Shown here: positions 34,719-42,189 of the stretch, in pieces
Position numbering within the stretch: position 1 is the first letter of the stretch
How the letters are laid out: every line of letters begins with the position of its first letter
Assembly (NCBI GenBank): GCA_963763135.1
Contig: CAVXNJ010000012.1
Coordinates: forward strand, 62,001 to 126,000
Reading direction: 5' to 3'
DNA length: 64,000 nucleotides
From: JANMZO01 sp963763135
Lineage (GTDB): Bacteria > Actinomycetota > Acidimicrobiia > Acidimicrobiales > JANYDT01
The notes under the pieces: model-generated
Database searches by the model: none
The model's input: only the letters and a program-made list of their open reading frames with translations
What the model was told of the DNA's origin: nothing
Program-made: the position numbers and the translations under genes

Positions 34719-35242
34719 CAGTGGGTCCCCTTTGTGCTTGTCGCCAGCTCGCGACTGCTTTGGTGATGGGTGGAACGGTGGGCAGAACCGTGGACGGCGT
34801 TGACTGCCGGAGGGTCAAACAGGCGAGCGAGAACTTCGAGCGCGGCGAGCGCGGCGCGGAGATTCTCATCGCTGAACGTCGACGCATCGATAAGCGCGCT
34901 TTCGATTAACGGGTCGATCGGTTCGAGGTCGCGGTTCTTTTCCTTAACCTTGGCCATGTGTTCCTGCGACGGAGCGACCAGGGTGCGCCGACGGTCGTTG
35001 GGGTCGGCGGTGGTTTTCAAGACACCCGCATCGCGGAGTCGAGCGACCGCCGACGACACGTGACTCTGCGGAAACCCCGTTCGTTCGACGATCTGCGAAA
35101 TTGTCGTTTCCGGATGTTCGAGCACATCGACGAGGACCATGCGAACACTCGTTGGAAGCTCACGGAACCCGCCCGGAGGTATCGCCTTCACCCCGAGTCG
35201 GATGAGGCGACGCCCAAGGCGGTACAACTCAGGACCATTCAT
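34718..35242 (-). CDS. MarR-family regulator
   Basis: A 174-residue winged-helix protein (SVRMVLVDVLEHPETTISQIVERTGFPQSHVSSAVARLRDAGVL, then wing TADPNDRRRTLVA). First gene of an operon with both exporter halves (TGATG overlap at 34718), so probably the repressor of this transporter. Its promoter region contains an inverted repeat at 35256-35290 suited for a MarR dimer. The long C-terminus with a His-rich stretch (HGSAHRSTHHQSS) is unusual for the family. ATG at 35242 has no clear ribosome site, perhaps leaderless. Confidence 0.9.
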   Translation of the reverse strand: MNGPELYRLGRRLIRLGVKAIPPGGFRELPTSVRMVLVDVLEHPETTISQIVERTGFPQSHVSSAVARLRDAGVLKTTADPNDRRRTLVAPSQEHMAKVKEKNRDLEPIDPLIESALIDASTFSDENLRAALAALEVLARLFDPPAVNAVHGSAHRSTHHQSSRELATSTKGTH

Positions 35243-35255
35243 ATCAGGAAAGATA

Positions 35256-35290
35256 CATCAGTTTTGATACGTATTACATCAAGACTGATG
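35256..35290. promoter_or_regulatory. Inverted repeat upstream of marR, operator candidate
   Basis: CATCAGTTTTGAT (35256-35268) and ATCAAGACTGATG (35278-35290) pair at 12 of 13 positions across a 9-nt AT-rich centre (ACGTATTAC). It begins 14 bases upstream of the marR ATG in an AT-rich stretch and fits the autoregulatory operators typical of MarR proteins. Confidence 0.7.
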
Positions 35291-35324
35291 CAATACGAGT
35301 ATGAGGGCGTTCGGTGCTCCCTGA

Positions 35325-35903
35325 TTAGCCGGTCGGCTGATCCAAGGCTTTCCACGGCGCCTGGAAATCGAGCCCGCAGTTGGCGGCAAGGTAATCCGAC
35401 ATCTGTGTGGCGTACGCAATCGTGCTGTCGTTAGGACCGACGTAGTCGTTCGCCGAATCAAGGAGGATCTGGAGACCGTCGTAGACCCCTACTCGACCAA
35501 GCGCAGCGTCGACCATCGCCTGACGATCCGCAACCAGGGCAGCACCAACCTTCCCGGCTGCGCCCTTGATTTCCTTGGGGGCCGACTTAACCACCGCTGT
35601 GTAATACGCGATGGTGTCGTTCAGCCACTTTTCATCGATATGGCCCGTGGGCAACGTAACGGTCTCCCAGTCCAGCCACGCTTTCGACGCTTTGCAGAAC
35701 GACGCCAGGGAGGCAGTTGTGGCGACGGCCTTCTTCTTTGTCGTGGTGGTCGTCGGTTTCGCCTTCTTCGGCGCGGCTTTTGCCGGCTTTTTCGTGGCAA
35801 ACGCGGAAGCCCCCGAGGTGCCCGATCCGAACCCGCTTAACGCCGTAAGCACAATGCTGCCCGTAACGATCGCCATGCCGACCAGGCGGAACCTTCGAAA
35901 CAC
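35325..35903 (-). CDS. Exported protein with Lys/Thr/Pro-rich linker
   Basis: A 192-residue protein. GTG at 35903 has a strong GAGGA five bases upstream and gives a classic signal peptide (MFRRFRLVGMAIVTGSIVLTALSGF...ASAFA). Then a KKPAKAAPKKAKPTTTTTKKK linker and a helical domain (SFCKASKAWLDWET, LNDTIAYYTAVVKSAPKEI, GAALVADRQAMVDA) with two cysteines, at the start of the domain (SFCKAS) and near the C-terminus (AANCGLDFQ). No family recognised. The longer frame from 35942 is less likely. Lies 82 bp downstream of the marR start on the same strand but divergent in content. Confidence 0.75.
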   Translation of the reverse strand: MFRRFRLVGMAIVTGSIVLTALSGFGSGTSGASAFATKKPAKAAPKKAKPTTTTTKKKAVATTASLASFCKASKAWLDWETVTLPTGHIDEKWLNDTIAYYTAVVKSAPKEIKGAAGKVGAALVADRQAMVDAALGRVGVYDGLQILLDSANDYVGPNDSTIAYATQMSDYLAANCGLDFQAPWKALDQPTG

Positions 35904-35980
35904 AGCGTCCTCTTTCGTGGCAATAGTTTGCGCTTCAACCACCCTATCGGAGCGCGCTCGACGCTCCCGACCCGGGAGGT

Positions 35981-36337
35981 CTAGACCTCGTCGAGGTGAA
36001 CGAACAGGCAGGTCCGGGGTTCGCCGTTGACGTTGCGGCTGATGTGGCCCTGACCGGTGGTGTCTTCGGCGAGCAGGATGCTTCCGGGTCCCATCAGCCG
36101 CTTGGTCCCATCACCGACTTCGATCTCGACCGACCCGGTCAGGTTCACCACGAGCTGCCGCCTCGGCGCCCGGTGAAAATCGAGGTGATAGTCGCCCGCC
36201 ACCTGACGGAACTGCACACCGCTTCCCGGCCACTTGGCTGAAATCATGCCCATCGGCCCGAGGTCGTCGAGCTCGAGCTGCTGGTCTTCGAAATGCGACT
36301 GACCGTCGGGGCCGGTATAGATCCTGATGAGTTCCAT
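35981..36337 (-). CDS. Cupin-domain protein
   Basis: A 118-residue single-domain cupin (MELIRIYTGPDGQSHFED). GDYHLDFHRAPRRQLVVNLTGSVEIEVGDGTKRLMGPGSILLAEDTTGQGH follows the two cupin motifs, with histidines HLDFH and GQGH as metal ligands. Function unknown; small cupins bind metals or act as epimerases/dioxygenases. The ATG at 36337 is chosen; an ATG at 36421 adds a basic, non-conserved leader. Divergent from the HxlR gene, 146 bp away, whose direct repeats may control both. Confidence 0.8.
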   Translation of the reverse strand: MELIRIYTGPDGQSHFEDQQLELDDLGPMGMISAKWPGSGVQFRQVAGDYHLDFHRAPRRQLVVNLTGSVEIEVGDGTKRLMGPGSILLAEDTTGQGHISRNVNGEPRTCLFVHLDEV

Positions 36338-36415
36338 GGAGCGACGGTACAGCCGAGCCTCGAAGTTCGCCGAACCCGTGCCGGCGACGCGCTGGCGATC
36401 GCCACCCAGCGTCGA

Positions 36416-36459
36416 GGACACAGCCCGGCGCCAAGGACCGTGTCCGGCGCCAAGGACCG
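36416..36459. promoter_or_regulatory. Direct repeats CCGGCGCCAAGGACCG in the cupin/hxlR divergent region
   Basis: Exact 16-bp copies at 36425-36440 and 36444-36459 (period 19, about two helical turns). GGACAC (36416-36421) and GTGTCC (36439-36444) also form an inverted pair around the first copy. They begin 25-60 bp before the HxlR start and 80-120 bp before the cupin start, so a regulator (HxlR itself is a candidate) may bind here. Confidence 0.55.
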
Positions 36460-36483
36460 GGCGAGAGGTGACAGACTCCGGGG

Positions 36484-36915
36484 GTGGCCCGCCGAGACAC
36501 CGACCCGCACCTCGACCTCGCGCTCGACCGTATCGGCGACCGCTGGACGCTCCTCGTTGTCAACGCCCTGATGGGCGGCTCGCGTCGCTTCAATGAGCTG
36601 ATGGCCGACGTCGAGGGCATCGCACCGAACATTCTCACGAAACGTCTTCGTCAACTCGAGATCGATGCGCTGGTCGTTTCGACCCCGTACTCGACAAAGC
36701 CGGTTCGGCTCGCCTACACGCTCACCGAGCCCGGCCGCGAGTTGGCGGCCGCCCTCGCCTCGCTCAGTGCATGGGGCGCACGCCAGACCGGCGACACCCG
36801 GGAGCTCCCCAAGCACCCGAAGTGCGGGACCCCGGTCGAAACGCGGCTTTGGTGCCCGACCTGCAACACGTGGGTCGACAGCGACACGCCGGCCGAGCCC
36901 CTCGACTGGGCGTAG
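36484..36915 (+). CDS. HxlR-family transcriptional regulator
   Basis: A 143-residue winged-helix protein starting with GTG (MARRDTDPHLDLALDRIGDRWTLLVV). LMGGSRRFNELMADVEGIAPNILTKRLRQLEIDALVV is the HxlR DNA-binding core. Unusually, the C-terminus adds CGTPVETRLWCPTCNTWV, a three-cysteine zinc-ribbon-like tail (C-x9-C-x2-C). The effector is unknown; metal or redox sensing by the tail is possible. Downstream space holds 16-bp tandem repeats. Confidence 0.87.
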   Translation: MARRDTDPHLDLALDRIGDRWTLLVVNALMGGSRRFNELMADVEGIAPNILTKRLRQLEIDALVVSTPYSTKPVRLAYTLTEPGRELAAALASLSAWGARQTGDTRELPKHPKCGTPVETRLWCPTCNTWVDSDTPAEPLDWA

Positions 36916-36920
36916 CCCCA

Positions 36921-36984
36921 GGCTCAGGTCCGCGCAGGCTCAGGTCCGCGCTGGCTCAGGTCCGCGCAAACTCAGGTCAGCGAA
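36921..36984. repeat. 16-bp tandem repeat, four copies
   Basis: GGCTCAGGTCCGCGCA-type units at 36921-36936, 36937-36952, 36953-36968 and a diverged copy 36969-36984, with a further fading copy after it. They begin six bases after the hxlR stop. Copies 1-3 differ by a single base. Located in the 226-bp gap before uvrD2. Confidence 0.85.
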
Positions 36985-37072
36985 AAGGTCAGGTCGGCCA
37001 AAGCTCGGGTCTCCGCCAAAAGCACGTTCAACGCGCCTCCGTCCGGGTCAAGACCACTTCTGACCTGGCCCG

Positions 37073-37095
37073 GAAAGAAATGTGAAATTTCTTTC
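37073..37095. promoter_or_regulatory. Palindrome GAAAGAAAT-N5-ATTTCTTTC before uvrD2
   Basis: Perfect 9-bp arms with a 5-nt centre, strikingly AT-rich for this genome, 46 bp upstream of the uvrD2 start. Could be an operator or a leader hairpin. It does not match the actinobacterial SOS box (GAAC-N4-GTTC). Confidence 0.5.
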
Positions 37096-37141
37096 GTCGA
37101 AGGTCCGCGATTTGTCATACCCCCCTCGATACCGTGCAGGC

Positions 37142-39253
37142 ATGCCACATTCACCCGAGATTGCTCGCCTGCTCGACGGGCTGAACCCCGCCCAGGGTGC
37201 CGCCGTCACGAGCGAAGCCATGCCCCTCGCCATCCTGGCCGGAGCCGGTTCCGGCAAGACCCGGGTTCTTACCCGCCGAATCGCCCACCGGATCCTCACC
37301 GACACGGCCAACCCGAGCCGCATGCTGGCCCTCACGTTCACCCGCAAAGCGGCCGGCGAGCTCACGAAGCGTCTCGGCGCCCTCGGCGTGAGGGAGCGGG
37401 TAGCCACCGGCACGTTCCACGCCATTGCCTACGCCCAACTTCGCCAGTATTGGGCCGACACCAATCAGCCCGCTCCGCAATTGGCCGAATCGAAGATGCG
37501 CCTGGTTGCGCCACTCGTCCATGCCCGCAAGTCAAACGCCGTGCAACCGGTCGACGTGGTGTCGGAGATCGAATGGGCCAAGGCGCGCCTCATCTCCCCG
37601 GAGCACTACACCGAAACGGTGTCGGCGCTGGGTCGCAAGCCACCCCTCGGCGTTGAGGCGATGGCGTCGATCTACGCCCGCTACGAAGCGGAGAAGAAGA
37701 AGCGCGGAATCGTCGACTTCGACGATCTCCTCGTGCTGTGTGTCCGGGCCCTCGAGACCGACCGCGAGTTCGCGGCCCGCCAGCGCTGGCAGTTCCGGCA
37801 CCTGTTTGTCGACGAATTTCAAGACGTCAACCCGGCGCAGTACCGCCTTCTCGAAGGTTGGCTCGGCATCGAGCCCGGCACCGAGTTCGTCGAAGGAAAG
37901 TTCGATCTCTGCGTTGTCGGCGATCCCAATCAGGCGATTTACGCGTGGAACGGTGCCGATCCGCGCTTCCTCACCCAGTTCACCCAGCGGTTCGGCCAGG
38001 CGGAGGTCATCCGCCTCGAAGACAACTACCGCTCGACCCCGCAGATCCTCACGGTCGCCGATGCCGTGCTCGGCATGGGACAGCGCGAGTCCCGCCCACT
38101 CCGGGCGAACCGTCCCGATGGGGTCGTCCCGACCGTCACTGAATACGCGAGTGACCTCGATGAAGCACGGGGTATCGCCCGGGCCGTGCGCGATCGGCAG
38201 TCGCAGCGTCGTCCGTGGTCGAACTTCGCGGTGCTGACCCGCACCAACGCCCAGGCCCTGCTGTTTGAAGAGGCGTTCCGGGCCGCCGGCATCCCACACA
38301 AGGTCCGGGGTGGCGGAATGTTCCTCGCGCAGCCCGAGATCAAGAATGCACTCGCCGAACTCAAACGGTCGCCGGGCAACGTTCCCTTTGCCAGCCGCAT
38401 CGTCGACCTCGAAGAGATGGTGTCCGACGCGGTTACGGCCGGGGTGGTCAGCGCCGAAGGGGTCAACGAGCGCGCCGCGAACCTCGAAGGCCTCGTTCGA
38501 CTCGCGAATGAGTTCGTCGGCATCGACCCGATGGGCACCACGTCGTCGTTCCTGCAGTGGGTCGGTGGCGTGATCACCTCCCGGGCCGATGAGCCCGACC
38601 GCGGCGGCAACCTCGTTGAGATCACCACGTTCCATCGCGCCAAGGGTCTCGAATGGCCCGTGGTCTTCGTCGCCGGTTTGGAGCGGGGTTACGTACCGAT
38701 CGGCCAAGCCGACAACCAAGACGCGTGGGACGAAGAGCGTCGTCTGCTCTACGTCGCCGTTACCCGGGCCGAGCAGGAGCTGCATTGCTCCTGGGCCAAG
38801 ACCCGCACGTTCGGTAGCCGCACCACGAGCCGTAACCGGTCCCCCTGGCTCGACAACATCGACGCGGCCCGCACCTCGTCGGAACGACCGGCCGATGGCG
38901 ACTGGCGCGCCCAGTTGCGTCTCATCCGTGAGCGGGCCGAAGCGGCGAAAGCCGCCGGTGTACCGGGGATCCGGGGTACCCGGAACGCCCACGTCCAGAT
39001 CGGAACCAACGCCGATCCGAAGGTGCTTGAGGTGCTGAAGAAGTGGCGGGCGGCCAAGGCCCGGGCCACGGGGGTTCCCGCCTTCGTCATCTTCCACGAC
39101 ACCACGCTGGCCGCCGTCGCCGAAGCCATCCCGAGCAACCGAGCCGAGTTGGTTGCGCTACCCGGCGTCGGTTCGGTAAAGGTCGAACGCTACGGCGACG
39201 AGATCATCGCCGTTCTCGCTGAGCATCAGGCATCGCTCACCCAGGCGTCGTAA
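37142..39253 (+). CDS. uvrD2: ATP-dependent DNA helicase, UvrD2 type with HRDC domain
   Basis: A 703-residue SF1A 3'-5' helicase. Walker A LAILAGAGSGKTRVL, motif II LFVDEFQDVNPAQYRL, motif III VVGDPNQAIYAWNGADPRF, motif IV/V region TTFHRAKGLEWPVVFV and motif VI LLYVAVTRAEQEL are present. The C-terminal ~70 residues form an HRDC domain (FVIFHDTTLAAVAEAIPSNRAELVALPGVGSVKVERYG), the hallmark of mycobacterial UvrD2, a helicase of repair and essential in M. tuberculosis. ATG at 37142 (MPHSPEIARLLDGLNPAQ) is preferred over an upstream ATG at 37082. A palindrome lies in its promoter. Confidence 0.94.
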   Translation: MPHSPEIARLLDGLNPAQGAAVTSEAMPLAILAGAGSGKTRVLTRRIAHRILTDTANPSRMLALTFTRKAAGELTKRLGALGVRERVATGTFHAIAYAQLRQYWADTNQPAPQLAESKMRLVAPLVHARKSNAVQPVDVVSEIEWAKARLISPEHYTETVSALGRKPPLGVEAMASIYARYEAEKKKRGIVDFDDLLVLCVRALETDREFAARQRWQFRHLFVDEFQDVNPAQYRLLEGWLGIEPGTEFVEGKFDLCVVGDPNQAIYAWNGADPRFLTQFTQRFGQAEVIRLEDNYRSTPQILTVADAVLGMGQRESRPLRANRPDGVVPTVTEYASDLDEARGIARAVRDRQSQRRPWSNFAVLTRTNAQALLFEEAFRAAGIPHKVRGGGMFLAQPEIKNALAELKRSPGNVPFASRIVDLEEMVSDAVTAGVVSAEGVNERAANLEGLVRLANEFVGIDPMGTTSSFLQWVGGVITSRADEPDRGGNLVEITTFHRAKGLEWPVVFVAGLERGYVPIGQADNQDAWDEERRLLYVAVTRAEQELHCSWAKTRTFGSRTTSRNRSPWLDNIDAARTSSERPADGDWRAQLRLIRERAEAAKAAGVPGIRGTRNAHVQIGTNADPKVLEVLKKWRAAKARATGVPAFVIFHDTTLAAVAEAIPSNRAELVALPGVGSVKVERYGDEIIAVLAEHQASLTQAS

Positions 39254-39342
39254 CAGGCGCTGCAGCACCTGCCCGAATGTGGAGTGAAAACCGCCGCAGC
39301 AAGAACCAAATCATCCACAAACGCAAACCCGCCGGTCGGGCT

Positions 39343-39855
39343 TCAGGGCTTCTTTTGGGCGATCCACCATGCGAAGGCCGCGGGCTCGTGTTCGAGTCGT
39401 TCACGCAGTCCGCTCACGATCGCCTTCTCCACCTGACCGCCGAGAAACGGAACCGGAGAGTTGACCTTGAGAATGCCGTCCAGCCGTCGGACGCAGCCGC
39501 CCGGATGCTCGTGCACCGACCAGGTCCCGCGGCAACTGAAGAAGCTCTGATAGTGCACCGGAATGATGCGAAACTCCGCGGTTCTGGCCCGGAGATCCAC
39601 GGTGGTGTCTTCGATCCACGTCAGGCGACTCGGCGACACGAACCGGGTCACCGCAGCCGGCAATTTCCCGTTGAACGCATAGAGCAGCGATTGACGAACC
39701 GTGCCCGCATCGAGGTCCCGGTGCTGAGATTCGATCTTCGGCGCGACGACGTCGGGCAGGCGACCCATTGCGTCGGCCAGATACACAGGGTCGACGAGCG
39801 CGTCGCACAGGGTCGCCGGGTCGGTGGCAAAGACCTGTTCAATTTGGAATCGCAC
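39343..39855 (-). CDS. DUF2505 protein (START/SRPBCC-like)
   Basis: A 170-residue protein: MRFQIEQVFATDPATLCDALVDPVYLADAMGRLPDV and the LDAGTVRQSLLYAFNGKLPAAVTRFVSPSRLTWIED core match DUF2505, an actinobacterial SRPBCC-fold family with a hydrophobic ligand pocket. Role unknown. The convergent uvrD2 gene ends 89 bp away. Confidence 0.87.
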   Translation of the reverse strand: MRFQIEQVFATDPATLCDALVDPVYLADAMGRLPDVVAPKIESQHRDLDAGTVRQSLLYAFNGKLPAAVTRFVSPSRLTWIEDTTVDLRARTAEFRIIPVHYQSFFSCRGTWSVHEHPGGCVRRLDGILKVNSPVPFLGGQVEKAIVSGLRERLEHEPAAFAWWIAQKKP

Positions 39856-39926
39856 GCCCGGAGTCTATGGACTCGATGGCGTCTATTCCCGGTTCGGCGC
39901 GATGGATCAACGGTGGGCCGCGCCCT

Positions 39927-41126
39927 CTACGACGCCGACTTTCGCTGCAGATACCTGCGCTCCGGTTCGTTCGTGGCCAACTCAGCCGCCGTCGCATAAC
40001 TCTTCCGAGCAAGCGCCCGTTCGCCGGCAAGGTCATGAAGATACGCGAGCGTTGCATGGTAGCGATGATGCGTATTTAGCGTTTCGCTAAGCATGGCTAC
40101 CTCTCGCAGCGCGAGCTCCGGACCTTGGGTATGCGCCACAGCCACCGCCCGGTTCAACCGTACGAGCGGATTGTCACCCCGCTTGGCGAGCAGGTCATAC
40201 AGACTTCGCAACCTCGCCCAGTCCGTGGTCTCGTACGTCGGCGCCTGATCGTGCACGGCCGCGATAGCGGCCTGGATCTGGTACTCGCCCATCGCGTGCT
40301 GACCGAGCGCACCCGTCAGGAGAATGAGACCTTCCGTGATCATCGGTCGATCCCATCGGGTCCGGTCCTGTGCATCGAGTGGGATCAGTTCGTTGTCGGC
40401 GGTACTTCTCGCCGGTCGGCGAGCCGCGGTGAGCAACAACAGGGCCAGCAGACCGGCGGTCTCCGGATGATCGGACAACCGTTCATGTAACCGTCGGGCG
40501 AGTCGGATGGCCTCGTCGGCAAGGTCCGTCCGCTGCAGTCGCGGCCCATTCGTCGCGGCGTGCCCCTCCGTGAAGATGAGGTAGATCACCTGCATCACGG
40601 CAGGCAGTCGGGCATCGATCAGGTCAGGAGGCGGTCGTCGAAACGGCTCACCGGAACGCGTGATGGCGGCCTTGGCGCGACTGATTCGCTGGGCGACGGT
40701 CGTTTCCGAAATCAGCAACGCATCAGCAATTTCGTGGGTCGTGAGACCTCCGACCGCCCGCAGCGTGAGAGGGATCGCCGCGTTCGGGGTGAGCGCCGAA
40801 TGGCAGCAGAGAAACAGCAGCGCCAACGAGTCGTCTTCGGAAACCGTGGGCTCGGCGGGAATCGCCGACCAGGAGGCAACGAGCGACTCCCTCCGCTGGC
40901 GGGCAGTGTCGGCGCGGTGCCGGTCGATCAGCCGACGTTGCGCGACCCGCACCACCCAGCCCACCGGACGCTGCGGTGTGGTGCCCTTCGACCACGCGTC
41001 GGCCGCCAGGATCGAAGCCTCCTGAACTGCGTCTTCCGCGTCGGCGAATCGTTCACCGCGGCGCAACAGCACGCCGAGGGCGACCGGAACGGTTTCCCGA
41101 ATGAGGTTCTCGATCTCAGGAGTCAT
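39927..41126 (-). CDS. RNA polymerase sigma factor, ECF42 type
   Basis: A 399-residue ECF sigma factor: region 2 (AEDAVQEASILAADAW), region 4 (LTTHEIADALLISETTVAQRISRAKAAI), then a long C-terminal extension (IYLIFTEGHAATNG...LTAARRPAR, and TPR-like helices) typical of ECF42 (DUF6596). ECF42 factors lack an anti-sigma and lie next to DGPF/YCII proteins, exactly as here. ATG at 41126 (MTPEIENLIR). A TA-N5-RCTTA site occurs in reverse at 40088-40099. Probable targets are its own operon. Confidence 0.92.
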   Translation of the reverse strand: MTPEIENLIRETVPVALGVLLRRGERFADAEDAVQEASILAADAWSKGTTPQRPVGWVVRVAQRRLIDRHRADTARQRRESLVASWSAIPAEPTVSEDDSLALLFLCCHSALTPNAAIPLTLRAVGGLTTHEIADALLISETTVAQRISRAKAAITRSGEPFRRPPPDLIDARLPAVMQVIYLIFTEGHAATNGPRLQRTDLADEAIRLARRLHERLSDHPETAGLLALLLLTAARRPARSTADNELIPLDAQDRTRWDRPMITEGLILLTGALGQHAMGEYQIQAAIAAVHDQAPTYETTDWARLRSLYDLLAKRGDNPLVRLNRAVAVAHTQGPELALREVAMLSETLNTHHRYHATLAYLHDLAGERALARKSYATAAELATNEPERRYLQRKSAS

Positions 41127-41176
41127 CGTTCCGCCTGAGATCGACACCAACGCTTCATCGTCGTCCCCGGGGGCCG

Positions 41177-41575
41177 CTACGCAACGTCGGGAACACCCAG
41201 GATCTGACGCAGTTCGATGGGTTGGCGAATCGGGGCTCCGCCGATACCCGGCGCAGCGGATATCCGACCGGCAATCTCGACAGCGCGCTCGAGCGACGCC
41301 ACCTCGACGATCCGGTACCCGGCCACCAGCTCCTTGGTCTCCGGGAACGGACCGTCGGATACCACCGGCGGTCGCAACCCGTCGGAGACGACGATCCGGG
41401 CCTCGTCGGGACCGGACAGACCCTGGGCATCCACCAGTTCCCCCAACGCCGCGAGCTCCTGGTTGAGCGCGATCTGGAACTCAATGTGGGCCTGGATGTC
41501 GGCCTCGGACCATTCATAGATCGGGCCCATACCCGAATCGACCGGTCCGTAGTTCTGCAGCAGCATGAATCGCAT
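41177..41575 (-). CDS. DGPF/YCII-related protein
   Basis: A 132-residue protein: MRFMLLQNYGPVDSGMGP, then the eponymous DGPFPETKE motif and GYRIVEVASLERAVEIA. Small dimeric alpha-beta-barrel; proposed partner of ECF42 sigma factors. It ends 50 bp before the ECF42 gene and starts 12 bp after the VOC gene stop, so all three form an operon. Confidence 0.92.
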   Translation of the reverse strand: MRFMLLQNYGPVDSGMGPIYEWSEADIQAHIEFQIALNQELAALGELVDAQGLSGPDEARIVVSDGLRPPVVSDGPFPETKELVAGYRIVEVASLERAVEIAGRISAAPGIGGAPIRQPIELRQILGVPDVA

Positions 41576-41587
41576 GGCGGGCCCGTG

Positions 41588-42049
41588 TCAGCGATCGTAG
41601 GCCGCTTGAAGCACGGAGATATCGAGCTTGCCCATTTGCATCATGGCCTCGAGGGCCTGTTGCGAACGCGCTCGATCGGGCGAACCGAGCACGGTTCCGA
41701 GCATCGACGGAATGATCTGCCACGAAAGGCCGTAGCGGTCTTTCAACCAACCACACTGTCCGGGTTGTCCACCATCGGCGGTCAACTTCTCCCACAGCGC
41801 GTCAACCTCGGCCTGCGTTTCCACGTTCACAAACAACGAGATCGATTCGGTGAATCCGGCGTGCACCGGTCCCCCGTTGAGCAGCATCAACTGCTGACCA
41901 CACAGGTTGATCGTGGCGGTGTAGACGGGAGCACCGTCGGATGTGGCTCCAAAGTCGGGAGCAGAGGCGTCGGAGAAGATCGACGTGTAGTACCTGATCG
42001 GCTCGGCGAGATCGCCGTCGAACCAAAGGAAGGGAGTGATACTTGGCAT
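41588..42049 (-). CDS. VOC-family PhnB-like protein
   Basis: A 153-residue protein of the PhnB / 3-demethylubiquinone methyltransferase-like VOC group (PSITPFLWFDGDLAEPIRYYTSIF; SISLFVNVETQAEVDALWEKLTADGGQPGQCGWLKDRYGLSWQIIP). First gene of the ECF42 operon. Such VOC proteins are recurrent partners in ECF42 operons; activity is unclear. Confidence 0.9.
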   Translation of the reverse strand: MPSITPFLWFDGDLAEPIRYYTSIFSDASAPDFGATSDGAPVYTATINLCGQQLMLLNGGPVHAGFTESISLFVNVETQAEVDALWEKLTADGGQPGQCGWLKDRYGLSWQIIPSMLGTVLGSPDRARSQQALEAMMQMGKLDISVLQAAYDR

Positions 42050-42189
42050 TTTGTCGCCTCCAGGCGGTGAAGCGTCGGGCCGCGATTCGGACCGACATCT
42101 ACCTGTCGTTACCAGCCTGAGATTCTCGACACGCAGGCGGCGAGATTACCGGATATTCCTTTTCGACTGACACGACCCTTGCAACACCG

